Source: Proteiniclasticum sp. (lineage in GTDB: Bacteria > Bacillota > Clostridia > Clostridiales > Clostridiaceae). From it: a stretch of 64,000 nucleotides of DNA. The notes beneath the pieces are model-generated. The model worked only from the letters and a program-made list of their open reading frames with translations. It did not search any database and had not been told where the DNA came from. The stretch spans positions 62,001-126,000 of the forward strand of contig NZ_DOPX01000026.1 in assembly GCF_003514505.1 (NCBI RefSeq). The letters run 5' to 3'. The translations under genes and the position numbers were made by a program. Below are positions 34,074 through 43,197 of this stretch, piece by piece. Position 1 is the stretch's first letter. Every line of letters begins with the position of its first letter.

Positions 34074-34907
34074 CTACCCCTCGTTCAGTATGAATTTCTC
34101 AATTAATGTAGCAACACCGTCATTCATATTGCTTTCCGTGATATATTTTACATAAGGGAAAACACTTTCCATGGCATTCCCCATAGCCACAGGCATTCCA
34201 ACAACCTGAAGCATAGGCAGATCATTTTCTGAATCTCCCACGGCAATAATCTCTTCCGCATGAATGCCCAGCTCTTTTGCCAAAGCCAGCACACCCAGTC
34301 CTTTATCCGCCTTGTAGGAGGTGAACTCCACATTATCTGCACCGGAGCTTACAACTTTCACTCGCTTGTTTTTCATCACTTCTTCTTTGATGGAAGCGAT
34401 CTTATCCATGGATGGGAACACAATTCCTTTTTGTATGGTATTTCCAGTCTCAGATAAAATATCTTTTAAGGTGAACTCCTCATTGATATATCGGATATGG
34501 ATTCTCCGATTCTCTGGAAGTGTTTTGCTAAGCCTTTCATAGCGACCGACATAGTCTCTGTACTCTGCAACATACATGGTTCCATGGTTGTACCAGTTGA
34601 TTCTGGTGTCGTATTTTTTCAAAGTTTCATCTATGCTGAGTATATCTTCAAGAGCCAAGTTCTCTTCGTAATAAACCACTTCTCTATCACGGTCACTGAC
34701 ATAAGCTCCGTTAGAAGATACAATGGGGTCTGTAAGACCCAGCTCATCCGAATACTGCAATGCGCTCTGATGCATTCTACCTGTGCTCAGCGCAACCACA
34801 ATCCCTTTTTCTTTGGCTTTCCTCACCGCATTTTTTACCCGTTCTGAGACGGTCAGATCATCACGGATCAGTGTTCCATCAATATCAATACAAATCATTT
34901 TATACAT
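34074..34907 (-). CDS. Cof-type HAD hydrolase
   Basis: A 277-residue member of the HAD superfamily, Cof/IIB subclass, that dephosphorylates small phosphorylated metabolites such as sugar or nucleotide phosphates. Motif I is IDIDGTLIRDD (residues 6-16), motif II VALSTGR, motif III the lysine in YKADKG and motif IV VGDSENDLPML. The large cap domain sits between II and III. The start at 34907 has CAGGAGG six bases upstream. Substrate is unknown. It is placed in a five-gene operon between the transglutaminase and trmL. Confidence 0.9.
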   Translation of the reverse strand: MYKMICIDIDGTLIRDDLTVSERVKNAVRKAKEKGIVVALSTGRMHQSALQYSDELGLTDPIVSSNGAYVSDRDREVVYYEENLALEDILSIDETLKKYDTRINWYNHGTMYVAEYRDYVGRYERLSKTLPENRRIHIRYINEEFTLKDILSETGNTIQKGIVFPSMDKIASIKEEVMKNKRVKVVSSGADNVEFTSYKADKGLGVLALAKELGIHAEEIIAVGDSENDLPMLQVVGMPVAMGNAMESVFPYVKYITESNMNDGVATLIEKFILNEG

Positions 34908-34946
34908 TCTATATCCTCCTGGCCTCATTTCTACTATCATATCATA

Positions 34947-37124
34947 TTACAGAAAATGCTTTTTCATAAAAGCAAAGATTGGGCCACGATAATCCTTCAC
35001 GATACCGTATACATCTTCATAAAACTCCTGTCTTTGAGTAAACTCGCCAGGTTCTCCACTGAACTCTTCTTTATAGACTTCTGAAACAAGTGTCTCCATC
35101 TGAGTTCGGATTTCCTCGTCTTTGATTCTGGCTGCCATCTCCAAATAAGTTTCTCCTGGTTCTTTCCTGTAATAAATGAATGAGAAAAGTTTCAGCATTT
35201 CTCTGAAATAAGGTTTTAGTGATCCGCTGTTTATCATCCTCTGACGCTTCATCTTTTTATAAGCTGCCCTAGATGCAGCTGCCATCAAAAGAAGCCCTAT
35301 AACCAGAAGGATCACATTTCTTCTGGTCCGCTCTATCTTCTGTTCTTCCGGACTTTGTCCTGGAGTATCCGTACCTTCTTCTTCTGGTGGAACTTCAGTT
35401 TCTGGCGTTTCAGATGGTGTTTCCACCCCTTCTTCACCTTCTGGATTTTCTACTTCCGGTTCTTCTCCATAAATCAGCTCCCGAGGAGTTCCTGTTGCAT
35501 CAAAAATCTGCCAGATATCATTTTCTTCGTCAACGAGCACCTCAGTCCAGGCATGAGCATCACTGTTTCGTATGATATATTCTCCATCGACAACCTCTTC
35601 CGACATTTTGAATCCTTCCACATATCGGGTGGGTACTCCCGCTATCCGAAGCATCACAGTCAGAGCTGTCCCAAAATAAACACAGTATCCTTCTTGTACT
35701 TCAAACAGAAAGTAATCCACAAAATCTGTATTTTCCGGGAGAGCTCCTGGCGTGAGGGTATAACTGTAATTCTCTCTAAGATAGTTTGTCAGCACCTCCG
35801 CTTTTTCATAGTTACGCATGGAGTCGTCCACAAGGCTGTTCACAAGATCCACCGTTCTTGGTGTCAAAGTGCTGTGGATCTGCAGATAAGGACTGTACTT
35901 CATGTAGAAATCTGAGGCATGGACATTCTTCGGAAGTCTTCTGATATGATCCTCGATGAGATCTTCTCTGAAGTACGTAATGTCATAATTATTGATGACC
36001 GTTTTATTGCTTGTGTAGGTGCTTCTTTCATCATTATAAAAGAGCAGTGCCAGATTATTGGAGAATGCCACTTCTTTTGTATAAATGCTGCTGAAAAGGT
36101 TTGATGTCATTTCCACAACGGGTCTGATCTCTAATCTTCTAAGATCTTCATTCACTGTAAGTCTTTCATAGTATGCTGTCTTTTCGGAAGATAGACTTCC
36201 ATTGGGCTCATATTCAACCACATCTCTAGCCCAGCGGTCTCCCAAATACTCCGTTCTCACAGTTCCTCTTAAATAAATAGGTTCCTCTCCAAAGGCTCTC
36301 ATTACCTCATCTTCACTGATGGAGATGTCTCCTCCAAGAAGCGTTTCTGAATCATTGTACCCAGTCATGGCAATGCCGAAGGGATCTCTGATGCTTGAGC
36401 CCGTGATGCTTCCTTGGGGCACGACCTGACCATTGAAATAATTGAAGAGTCTATCAGAATATATTCCCTTCGCCTCCACATCTATAAATGCAGATCCAAT
36501 TGTGATGATGAGAGTAAGGACTACGGCTTCAACGAGTCTTCTATTGCGATTTATTTTAAGCACTTTAGCTTCCTGATCCACAAGAGTTGTTCTGTAGAAA
36601 AGAAGACTGAATGCCCACACAGGAACAAAAAATCTAGCATACTCATAGGTATTGCCATAATAATCTACGATCCATAGAAAGAGGAGCAGCCCCATATCCA
36701 GAATCACCATATTGTATGGAAAAATATACAAAGTCAAGCTCAGTATCACTGCCCCAGTGAGCATCATGACTTTCAGCACATTCAGAAAGTCTGTGAACTG
36801 AATGCTCAGACCATCCATGATGGTGGCGTTGATGACTGCGATATCTGAGGGAATCTGCAGTAGATCAATGGTTCTCACCGCATGGTAAAGAAAGTATGCT
36901 GATACTGCACCGAGTAAAAAGAAACCAATCCGGTAATAAAGATTCTCTCCTTTCAGCATCCCTAAAAAACCCAAAGTCAAGAGAACTGGCAGCAATGCGA
37001 AGGCCATAATCTCTGTATGCTTGAATCCCTCAATAAAATATGCACTTTCCATGACCATCCCCATGATGATCATATTAAAAAAAATGATCACCAGTGGAAT
37101 GACTTTATTTTTTAATTGGCTCAT
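34947..37124 (-). CDS. Membrane transglutaminase-like protein (TgpA type)
   Basis: A 725-residue protein with about six to seven N-terminal membrane helices (to about residue 215), an extracellular domain, a transglutaminase/protease-like core with catalytic cysteine in EGYCVYFGTALTVMLRIAGVP (first 15 residues are the key part), histidine in SDAHAWTEVLVD and aspartate in IFDATGTPRE, then a Pro/Glu/Thr-rich linker (about 565-605), one more helix and a C-terminal DUF4129-like cytoplasmic tail. It lies two bases after the DUF58 gene, in the standard MoxR-DUF58-TgpA trio thought to chaperone or assemble cell-surface proteins. The exact substrate is unknown. Confidence 0.9.
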   Translation of the reverse strand: MSQLKNKVIPLVIIFFNMIIMGMVMESAYFIEGFKHTEIMAFALLPVLLTLGFLGMLKGENLYYRIGFFLLGAVSAYFLYHAVRTIDLLQIPSDIAVINATIMDGLSIQFTDFLNVLKVMMLTGAVILSLTLYIFPYNMVILDMGLLLFLWIVDYYGNTYEYARFFVPVWAFSLLFYRTTLVDQEAKVLKINRNRRLVEAVVLTLIITIGSAFIDVEAKGIYSDRLFNYFNGQVVPQGSITGSSIRDPFGIAMTGYNDSETLLGGDISISEDEVMRAFGEEPIYLRGTVRTEYLGDRWARDVVEYEPNGSLSSEKTAYYERLTVNEDLRRLEIRPVVEMTSNLFSSIYTKEVAFSNNLALLFYNDERSTYTSNKTVINNYDITYFREDLIEDHIRRLPKNVHASDFYMKYSPYLQIHSTLTPRTVDLVNSLVDDSMRNYEKAEVLTNYLRENYSYTLTPGALPENTDFVDYFLFEVQEGYCVYFGTALTVMLRIAGVPTRYVEGFKMSEEVVDGEYIIRNSDAHAWTEVLVDEENDIWQIFDATGTPRELIYGEEPEVENPEGEEGVETPSETPETEVPPEEEGTDTPGQSPEEQKIERTRRNVILLVIGLLLMAAASRAAYKKMKRQRMINSGSLKPYFREMLKLFSFIYYRKEPGETYLEMAARIKDEEIRTQMETLVSEVYKEEFSGEPGEFTQRQEFYEDVYGIVKDYRGPIFAFMKKHFL

Positions 37125-37126
37125 AC

Positions 37127-38230
37127 TTATTCCCCTATATATTTCAGTGTGATTCCTTCATAGTCCGCATCTTTTTTCAGGTCATCCTCCACGGCAAACC
37201 AAGTGATGGCATTGTATTTATCTTTCAGTTTCAACACCACCTTGGTCAGAAGCGGATTTCTGTTGCCTGTGAAAAGGATAATGGAAGAAGCACTTTGAAA
37301 TAAATCCGTTTTCTCATTCATAAAGTCCTGCATTGGCTTTTTCCCGTTGGAATCATGATCCACCATATACTCCACCAGAGCTTCATGCTGACTCATTCTT
37401 CGAAGATCAAACTCTTTCCTTTCCAATCCATTGATCACAACTTTATGTTCTTTTCCCTCTTTCAGAAGAAGAGCTGACACTGCAAGAGCCTCGGCTACCA
37501 GGGCTTCTTCTTTTGCCCCATCCTGATCCAATCTGTAAATCTCTTCACACATATCAATGACAAGGAGGTAATCAATCCCCTTGTTCTGTTCGCCTCGTCG
37601 GACATAAAGTTCTCCATATTTTGCAGAAACCTTCCAGTTGATCCGTTTCAGACTGTCTCCGACATTATATCTTCTCATTTCTCGAATCATATGGGGATCT
37701 TCGAGATTTGACCTGGACTGTTTGATCCCTTCGCTGCCCACACCAAGTTCAAAGAGAGTTTCCGGAAGCACCCTGGATTTAGGGTATACCCTCACACTTT
37801 CATTTCTCAGATTTTTTCTGACAGTAAATATATTGAAAAAATCCCGAATCTCCAGACTCAGATTCTGAAACTCATAAGTTCCTCTCTTGGGAAAATAGAA
37901 ATGAAACATGATCTGCGCTCTATTCCGTGCACTGACGCTCCGGGTCTCAATCTCGGTATACTTGTTGATCGCTGTGACATAAGGCAGAAAAAGCCTTGAA
38001 TCATTGTAAATCTGAAGATTCAGCTTACCTGTCTCAAAGACCTCATATCGATCCTTCATATAGATCAGTTTACCAGATACTTTTCCTGAGAAAACCGTAA
38101 TATAAGCCACTCCTAGAACAAACATACTGATCATGATGAAATATAATGAAGTGAACACAATCCCACCAATTGTATAATAAAGCACGATAGAAATCAGAAG
38201 ACCGATGATAAACCTAAAATCCATCTTCAT
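37127..38230 (-). CDS. DUF58 domain membrane protein
   Basis: A 367-residue protein with two N-terminal membrane helices (about 5-45), an Ig-like beta region and the DUF58 core with DPHMIREMRRYNVGDSLKRI followed by NWKVSAKYGELYVRR (near residues 185-220) and a von Willebrand-A-like segment LLVIDMCEEIYRLD. It starts three bases after the moxR stop and ends two bases before the transglutaminase gene. MoxR ATPases act with DUF58/VWA proteins, so these form one functional unit. A start two codons downstream is equally possible. Confidence 0.9.
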   Translation of the reverse strand: MKMDFRFIIGLLISIVLYYTIGGIVFTSLYFIMISMFVLGVAYITVFSGKVSGKLIYMKDRYEVFETGKLNLQIYNDSRLFLPYVTAINKYTEIETRSVSARNRAQIMFHFYFPKRGTYEFQNLSLEIRDFFNIFTVRKNLRNESVRVYPKSRVLPETLFELGVGSEGIKQSRSNLEDPHMIREMRRYNVGDSLKRINWKVSAKYGELYVRRGEQNKGIDYLLVIDMCEEIYRLDQDGAKEEALVAEALAVSALLLKEGKEHKVVINGLERKEFDLRRMSQHEALVEYMVDHDSNGKKPMQDFMNEKTDLFQSASSIILFTGNRNPLLTKVVLKLKDKYNAITWFAVEDDLKKDADYEGITLKYIGE

Positions 38231-38232
38231 GG

Positions 38233-39165
38233 CTATGCATCCATTCTTGGAGGCTCCACAGAAGCTACTATGAGCTGCACAGCTTCATAGGCACTGCTGC
38301 CTTGTCCTCTGGCATAAGAAGAAAGAATCAGCCTGTGGGCCAGGACCATTCCCGTATTCTCCTTCACATCCTCCGGAATCACATAGTTTCTCCCCTGCAT
38401 CAAGGCTGATGCCTGACTGATCCTCATGAGGGCAATGGAAGCTCTGGGACTTGCACCGAGTGCAAAAAACTTGCTTTCTCTTGTTTCTTTGACAATATCC
38501 ACAATATACTTATAGATACCTTCTGTAACCTTCACTTCTCTGGTTTTTCTCTGGAGCATCATCACATCTTCTTTGGAAGCAACAGGTCCGATATTTTCAA
38601 TGGGAATCTCCTCTCTGGTATTCCGAAGTATATGCATTTCATCCTGAATGGAAGGGTACCCCATTTTGATGCGGATCATAAATCTGTCCAGCTGAGCTTC
38701 CGGCAAATTGAAGGTTCCTTCGTACTCAATGGGGTTTTGGGTGGCCATGACAAAAAATGGTCTTTCCAGTAAATAACTCTTGTTTCCTTCAGAAACCTGA
38801 GTTTCCTCCATGACTTCCAAAAGTGCTGCCTGTGTTTTGGGCGACGTACGGTTGATCTCATCAGCCAAGACCACATTTGCAAAAACAGGTCCTTTTCGGA
38901 ACTCAAAACTCATCTCCTTCTGATTATAAATGGATACCCCCAATATGTCCGAAGGCAGAAGGTCTGGCGTAAACTGGATTCTGGAATAGCTGAGATTTAA
39001 ACTCTTGGCCAGAGCTTTCACAAGGGTGGTCTTTCCGATTCCCGGGATATCTTCAATGAGGATATGTCCTCCTGCCAAGATTCCCTTCAGGATATTTTTT
39101 ACGACATTATTCTTACCGATGATTACTTTTTCCACATTCTGTTCAATCTTCTTTACATATTCCAT
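38233..39165 (-). CDS. MoxR-family AAA+ ATPase
   Basis: A 310-residue AAA+ chaperone-like ATPase. Walker A EDIPGIGKTTLVKAL (about 38-52), the RIQFTPDLLPSD region, Walker B VLADEINRTSPKTQAALLE, sensor 1 FVMATQNPIEYEGTF and the C-terminal helical lid with LGASPRASIAL. AAAGGAG precedes the ATG at 39165. First gene of the operon with DUF58, TgpA-like transglutaminase, HAD phosphatase and trmL. A promoter upstream is not obvious. Confidence 0.95.
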   Translation of the reverse strand: MEYVKKIEQNVEKVIIGKNNVVKNILKGILAGGHILIEDIPGIGKTTLVKALAKSLNLSYSRIQFTPDLLPSDILGVSIYNQKEMSFEFRKGPVFANVVLADEINRTSPKTQAALLEVMEETQVSEGNKSYLLERPFFVMATQNPIEYEGTFNLPEAQLDRFMIRIKMGYPSIQDEMHILRNTREEIPIENIGPVASKEDVMMLQRKTREVKVTEGIYKYIVDIVKETRESKFFALGASPRASIALMRISQASALMQGRNYVIPEDVKENTGMVLAHRLILSSYARGQGSSAYEAVQLIVASVEPPRMDA

Positions 39166-39285
39166 TTAGCGATGCTCCTTTATTCCTGAATAACTCAAGA
39201 AAGTTCTCTTAATTTTCTGCTGTCTTATTCATTTTAACATAGGAGTTGTGTATAAATTATAAATTTATGGTTACAATCACAATAG

Positions 39286-39320
39286 AAAAAGACTTTCCCC
39301 AGAAAAACAGGGAAAGTCTT
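39286..39320 (-). terminator. Terminator of the VanW/G5 gene
   Basis: AAGACTTTCCC pairs perfectly with GGGAAAGTCTT around a ten-base loop and is followed by TTTC on the minus strand. Confidence 0.8.
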
Positions 39321-39332
39321 ATCATTTATTTA

Positions 39333-40832
39333 TTAACCATTGGCTCCAGTTGCTGGTGCTTCTGGTACTGGAGTTTCAGGGGCAGGTGCTGGAGCCGTTT
39401 CTTTTGGCTTTGTTCCTACACGAGTGACTCCGTCTACTTTTCTATAACTGTCCTGAGAAATCAGTTCAGTCTTCACTACTTTACCGTCTTTGATGGTCTG
39501 TCTGTAGGTTTTTGACGTATAGCCTGTGACTGGCTTCTTTTCCACCACTTCTTCTCCAACAAACAGCGTATTGTCCTCGACTTTTGTCATACTAGGTTTC
39601 AATACAGATGTAGTTTCACTGAATACTTTATAGCTGTATCCGCCTAAATCCGCCTGATGTCCATAAATGGAAACGCTCAGATTATTGTTGTCTCCATAGG
39701 CCTGGATATACACAGGGTTCGGATAGTTGTTCGTGAACTTGAGATCAAGGTATGGACCATATACTACAGCGTCCATGCCTGGTTTCAGATAAGCAACTGC
39801 CATGGAGTGGTTTCTTCTCTGTTCAATGCCCATATTGCTGTGAAGCGCTGCCTGATACAGGGTGCTGGAAACCTGACAAAGTCCGCCACCAACGCCTTCT
39901 TCCACCTTATCTCCCACAAATATACCAGCATTTCTAAACCCTGCCGCAATGGTGATGGGGCCAATTTCTGCATTATAGCTGAAAGTCTCCCCTGGCATTA
40001 CCACAGTTCCGTTGATGAGAGAAGCTGCAAAACCAACATTGTGCTTTCTGCCAGCCGCTGATGTAGAATAATTTGTTGTATATGTGGACAGTCTTCCATC
40101 GATTTTTCTCAGCGCATCTGAGGTCACCTTGGGTTCATCAATCACTAAAGACGCTTCCACCTTAGAATCCGGTTCGAGTTTCGGCAACACTTCCTTGAGA
40201 CTGGCAATGAGCTTCTCCTCTTCCAAAACCATACCGGTCTGATGCTCAGTCACAGCAAATCCATCACCGCTTTTCTTGATGGTTGCATTCTTCGCATTGA
40301 CATTGATTTCAGACGCCACAGACTTCACATACTCCGTAAGCTTCTCTTCAGAATAAGTATAAGGAACTTTCACCTCTTCCATGGTTTTAGAATAGATTCT
40401 CTGGAGTTTCTCCATTTCATCTGCATCTTTCCCTGCGGATACAAGTTCTTCTGCAACGGACTGTGCATCAAGCACTGGGTCTAAATCTCCAAGATTCAGC
40501 TTGAACTCTCTGTCTTTTACAACCACTGTAATGGCATTTGCTTTTACGGCCTCAAGAATTTTAGTTTCCAAAAGTTTTTTCACCTCTGGAAGCGTAAAAC
40601 CTGAAAGGTCTTCTCCCATAACAGAAACACCAGGATAAACCTTATCCTGCCACTCTGCTATGACTTTTTTATTTTGGGCTTCTTCCATTTTTCGCGCAGT
40701 TTCCACCGCGGATACATGAATCGCCTCCTGTTTCTCCCATTCTTTTTCCAGGGCATAACTTCTGTAAGCCATGGTTCCAGCCCCAGATAATGTAAGTACA
40801 AGTATAATAGCTACAATTAATTTTTTCTTCAT
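39333..40832 (-). CDS. VanW-family protein with C-terminal G5 domain
   Basis: A 499-residue exported or membrane-anchored protein. An N-terminal helix (KKKLIVAIILVLTLSGAGTM) is followed by a YoaR-like putative peptidoglycan-binding region, the VanW domain with RKHNVGFAASLINGTVVMPG and then GVGGGLCQVSSTLYQAAL (about residues 300-350), a G5 domain (about 410-480) and a Pro/Ala-rich tail. The function of VanW is unknown; G5 domains bind cell-wall sugars. Translation start is uncertain: the only good ribosome site (AAGGAGGAAGG) is 20 bases before this ATG, and an in-frame ATG at 40862 lies just ahead of that site without one of its own. Confidence 0.85.
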   Translation of the reverse strand: MKKKLIVAIILVLTLSGAGTMAYRSYALEKEWEKQEAIHVSAVETARKMEEAQNKKVIAEWQDKVYPGVSVMGEDLSGFTLPEVKKLLETKILEAVKANAITVVVKDREFKLNLGDLDPVLDAQSVAEELVSAGKDADEMEKLQRIYSKTMEEVKVPYTYSEEKLTEYVKSVASEINVNAKNATIKKSGDGFAVTEHQTGMVLEEEKLIASLKEVLPKLEPDSKVEASLVIDEPKVTSDALRKIDGRLSTYTTNYSTSAAGRKHNVGFAASLINGTVVMPGETFSYNAEIGPITIAAGFRNAGIFVGDKVEEGVGGGLCQVSSTLYQAALHSNMGIEQRRNHSMAVAYLKPGMDAVVYGPYLDLKFTNNYPNPVYIQAYGDNNNLSVSIYGHQADLGGYSYKVFSETTSVLKPSMTKVEDNTLFVGEEVVEKKPVTGYTSKTYRQTIKDGKVVKTELISQDSYRKVDGVTRVGTKPKETAPAPAPETPVPEAPATGANG

Positions 40833-41078
40833 ATACTGTTGGGTAATCCCTTCCTCCTTCATGCGATTTCATTTGTCTTTCAATTCCAAGTAGCTTTATT
40901 TTACCACAGAATCTAAAAAATACTTCACAAAAAAATTACATTTGTTTGTTAATTTTATGAACAAGTCATTTGCTGCTGACAGTTCTTTCGGCTACAGTAC
41001 AGAAAAAGCTCTGGTGTGTTCTATACAGAAAACAGCATTTGCGATAGGATAGAGGTATCTAAGCTAGGAGGGATTATT

Positions 41079-42104
41079 ATGGCTTTTGAAACTACTGTAA
41101 GAGAAACGCTGAAATCATTGATTGAGATTCACAGCCCCACAGGCTATCATGTGGATGTTATGAAGTACATCGAAAACACTTTGAACTCTATGGAAGTACC
41201 TTTCAAGACAACAACAAAGGGCGCTGTTCTGGTTACGTTACCTGGAAAATCCGAAGAAGGCAGGCTTTTTTCCGCCCATGTGGATACGTTGGGTGCCATG
41301 GTGAAATCATTGAAGAGCAAGGGCACCTTGGAGTTCACACTCATCGGTGGATATATGTATAATACACTGGAATCCGAAAACTGCACTGTGATGACATCTA
41401 CCGGAAAGACATACTCAGGTACAATTCAAACCATCAAACCTTCCGTTCACATTGATGGACAGGAAGCAAGATCTCTGGAAAGAAAGCAGGACACCATGGA
41501 AATTGTACTGGATGAAAAAGTCTTCAATGCATCTGACGTAAGTGCTCTGGGGATTGAAGTAGGTGATTTTGTTTTCATTGACCCAAAACTTCAGTTTACA
41601 GAGAAGGGCTTCATCAAATCCCGTTATCTGGATGACAAAGCCAGTGTGGCTGTCCTTCTGGAAGCCATTTCAGCTTTGAAGTCCGTTCCACTAGAAAAAA
41701 CCATCCACTTTTTCATCTCTAATTATGAAGAAGTGGGTCATGGAGCCAAAGCCGCTTTACCAGAGCATCTTACAGAATTTATTGCTGTGGACATGGGTGC
41801 TCCTGGTAACAATCAGAACAGTTCTGAATACAAAGTGAACATCTGTGCAAAGGACAGCTCTGGTCCTTATGATTACGAACTGAGAAGAACCATGGAGAGC
41901 ATCTGTAAAGAGAATCAGATCCCCTACGCTACTGATATTTATCCCTTCTATGGTTCTGATGCTTCCGCTGCTTTGGGATCAGGATATGATATTCGTGCAG
42001 GGCTCATCGGTCCTGGGGTGTTTGCTTCCCATGGTTACGAAAGAACCCATATGGAGTCATTAAAAGCCACCTATGACCTCATTATTGAACTGGCAAAAAG
42101 ATAA
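41079..42104 (+). CDS. M42-family metallo-aminopeptidase
   Basis: A 341-residue peptidase of the M42 (glutamyl aminopeptidase/cellulase-like) family using two metal ions. Ligands are visible in FSAHVDTLGAMV (His, Asp nearby), YLDDKASVAV (bridging Asp), NYEEVGHGA (catalytic and ligand Glu), IAVDMGAPG (Asp) and the closing histidine in ERTHMESL. These cytoplasmic enzymes form large tetrahedral complexes that finish peptide breakdown. The start at 41079 has AGGAGGG six bases upstream; 21 open codons ahead are not used. Single-gene unit on the plus strand closed by a bidirectional terminator. The 200 bases upstream hold no clear promoter. Confidence 0.92.
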   Translation: MAFETTVRETLKSLIEIHSPTGYHVDVMKYIENTLNSMEVPFKTTTKGAVLVTLPGKSEEGRLFSAHVDTLGAMVKSLKSKGTLEFTLIGGYMYNTLESENCTVMTSTGKTYSGTIQTIKPSVHIDGQEARSLERKQDTMEIVLDEKVFNASDVSALGIEVGDFVFIDPKLQFTEKGFIKSRYLDDKASVAVLLEAISALKSVPLEKTIHFFISNYEEVGHGAKAALPEHLTEFIAVDMGAPGNNQNSSEYKVNICAKDSSGPYDYELRRTMESICKENQIPYATDIYPFYGSDASAALGSGYDIRAGLIGPGVFASHGYERTHMESLKATYDLIIELAKR

Positions 42105-42114
42105 TCATGAAGCC

Positions 42115-42148
42115 AAAAAACCTCTCCAGAATGAAGGAGAGGTTTTTT
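42115..42148. terminator. Bidirectional terminator between the M42 peptidase and ddl genes
   Basis: AAAAAACCTCTCC and its near complement form a stem with an eight-base loop, A-run on one side and TTTTTT on the other, serving both converging genes. Confidence 0.9.
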
Positions 42149-42155
42149 AGTTCAT

Positions 42156-43064
42156 CTATTTCGCGCGAAGCTTTAATGAAGACTGTATGATACGATCCAA
42201 GAGGCCTTGATAGCTGAGTCCTATGCCCTTAGCACTCTTCGGGAACAAGGAGGTTCTCGTCATCCCTGGAAGTGTGTTGATTTCCAGAAGATAGGGCACT
42301 CCATCTCTGACAATAAAATCCACTCGGGCGTACACATCGCATTTCAATGCTGAAAAAGTTGTCAACGCCAGCTCATTGATTTCGGACTGAAGCGCTTCTT
42401 CATATTCTATGATCACTTCCTCCGCTCCACCATCCTCATATTTGGACTGATAATCAAAAAATCCTCCCTTCACAGGCTTGATGATCAGAGTAGGCAAAGC
42501 CTCTCCATCCAAAATCGGCACTGTGATTTCATCCCCTTTGATAAACTCCTCCACCATGACCTCGGAATCAACTTTCAGTCCTTCTTTGACACCTTCTACA
42601 ACTTCATCGAAGGATTTACAGATAAATGTGGCTACAGAGGATCCTCCTCTATTCGGTTTCACTACCACAGGATATTTTAATGATTCCACCATTTCTTTTG
42701 TTACATCCGTAGCATTTTTTACAACAAACCATTCGGCTGTCCTTACCCCATGATTTCTGAGCACTGTCTTTGTCAGGTCTTTATCCATACAGAGAGCACT
42801 GGAGAGCATACCACACCCTGAGTATGGAATCTCCAACGAATCCAGAATACTCTGAACCGTCCCATCCTCTCCATATTTACCGTGAAGAGCCAGGAGAGCA
42901 AAATCAATCCCTTTTACTTTTTCAAATATGTCTGTTTTGGTATCCAGGATAATCTCTACACCCTCATAACCATTGAAATTAATATGATTCAGTATTTCTC
43001 TGCCGGAAGACAGAGAAACCTCCCTTTCACTGGAAATACCACCCATGATTACACCAATCTTCAT
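42156..43064 (-). CDS. ddl: D-alanine-D-alanine ligase
   Basis: A 302-residue ATP-grasp ligase making the D-Ala-D-Ala dipeptide for peptidoglycan. GGISSEREVSLSSG at the N-terminus, LHGKYGEDGTVQSIL, the ATP lid VKPNRGGSSVATFIC, and metal site LLEINTLPGMTRTS are all present. The residue after GY in the specificity loop is given as KGGFFDYQSKY, with the tyrosine typical of dipeptide rather than depsipeptide ligases. GGAG lies eight bases before the ATG. Monocistronic. Confidence 0.95.
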   Translation of the reverse strand: MKIGVIMGGISSEREVSLSSGREILNHINFNGYEGVEIILDTKTDIFEKVKGIDFALLALHGKYGEDGTVQSILDSLEIPYSGCGMLSSALCMDKDLTKTVLRNHGVRTAEWFVVKNATDVTKEMVESLKYPVVVKPNRGGSSVATFICKSFDEVVEGVKEGLKVDSEVMVEEFIKGDEITVPILDGEALPTLIIKPVKGGFFDYQSKYEDGGAEEVIIEYEEALQSEINELALTTFSALKCDVYARVDFIVRDGVPYLLEINTLPGMTRTSLFPKSAKGIGLSYQGLLDRIIQSSLKLRAK

Positions 43065-43164
43065 TATCTACACTCCATTTTCTTATACATTAAAACTCTA
43101 AACTCCATTATTGCACCAATCATTTTTTCTTTCAAGACCATAGAATCATGGTTAATCGCTTACA

Positions 43165-43197
43165 AAAAAATAAAAAGGCAGCTTTTGCAAGCTACCT
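43165..43197 (-). terminator. Terminator of the queG-histidine kinase operon
   Basis: AGGTAGCTT pairs with AAGCTGCCT around a four-base loop and is followed by TTTTTATTTTTTT. The 5' arm overlaps the kinase stop codon. Confidence 0.85.
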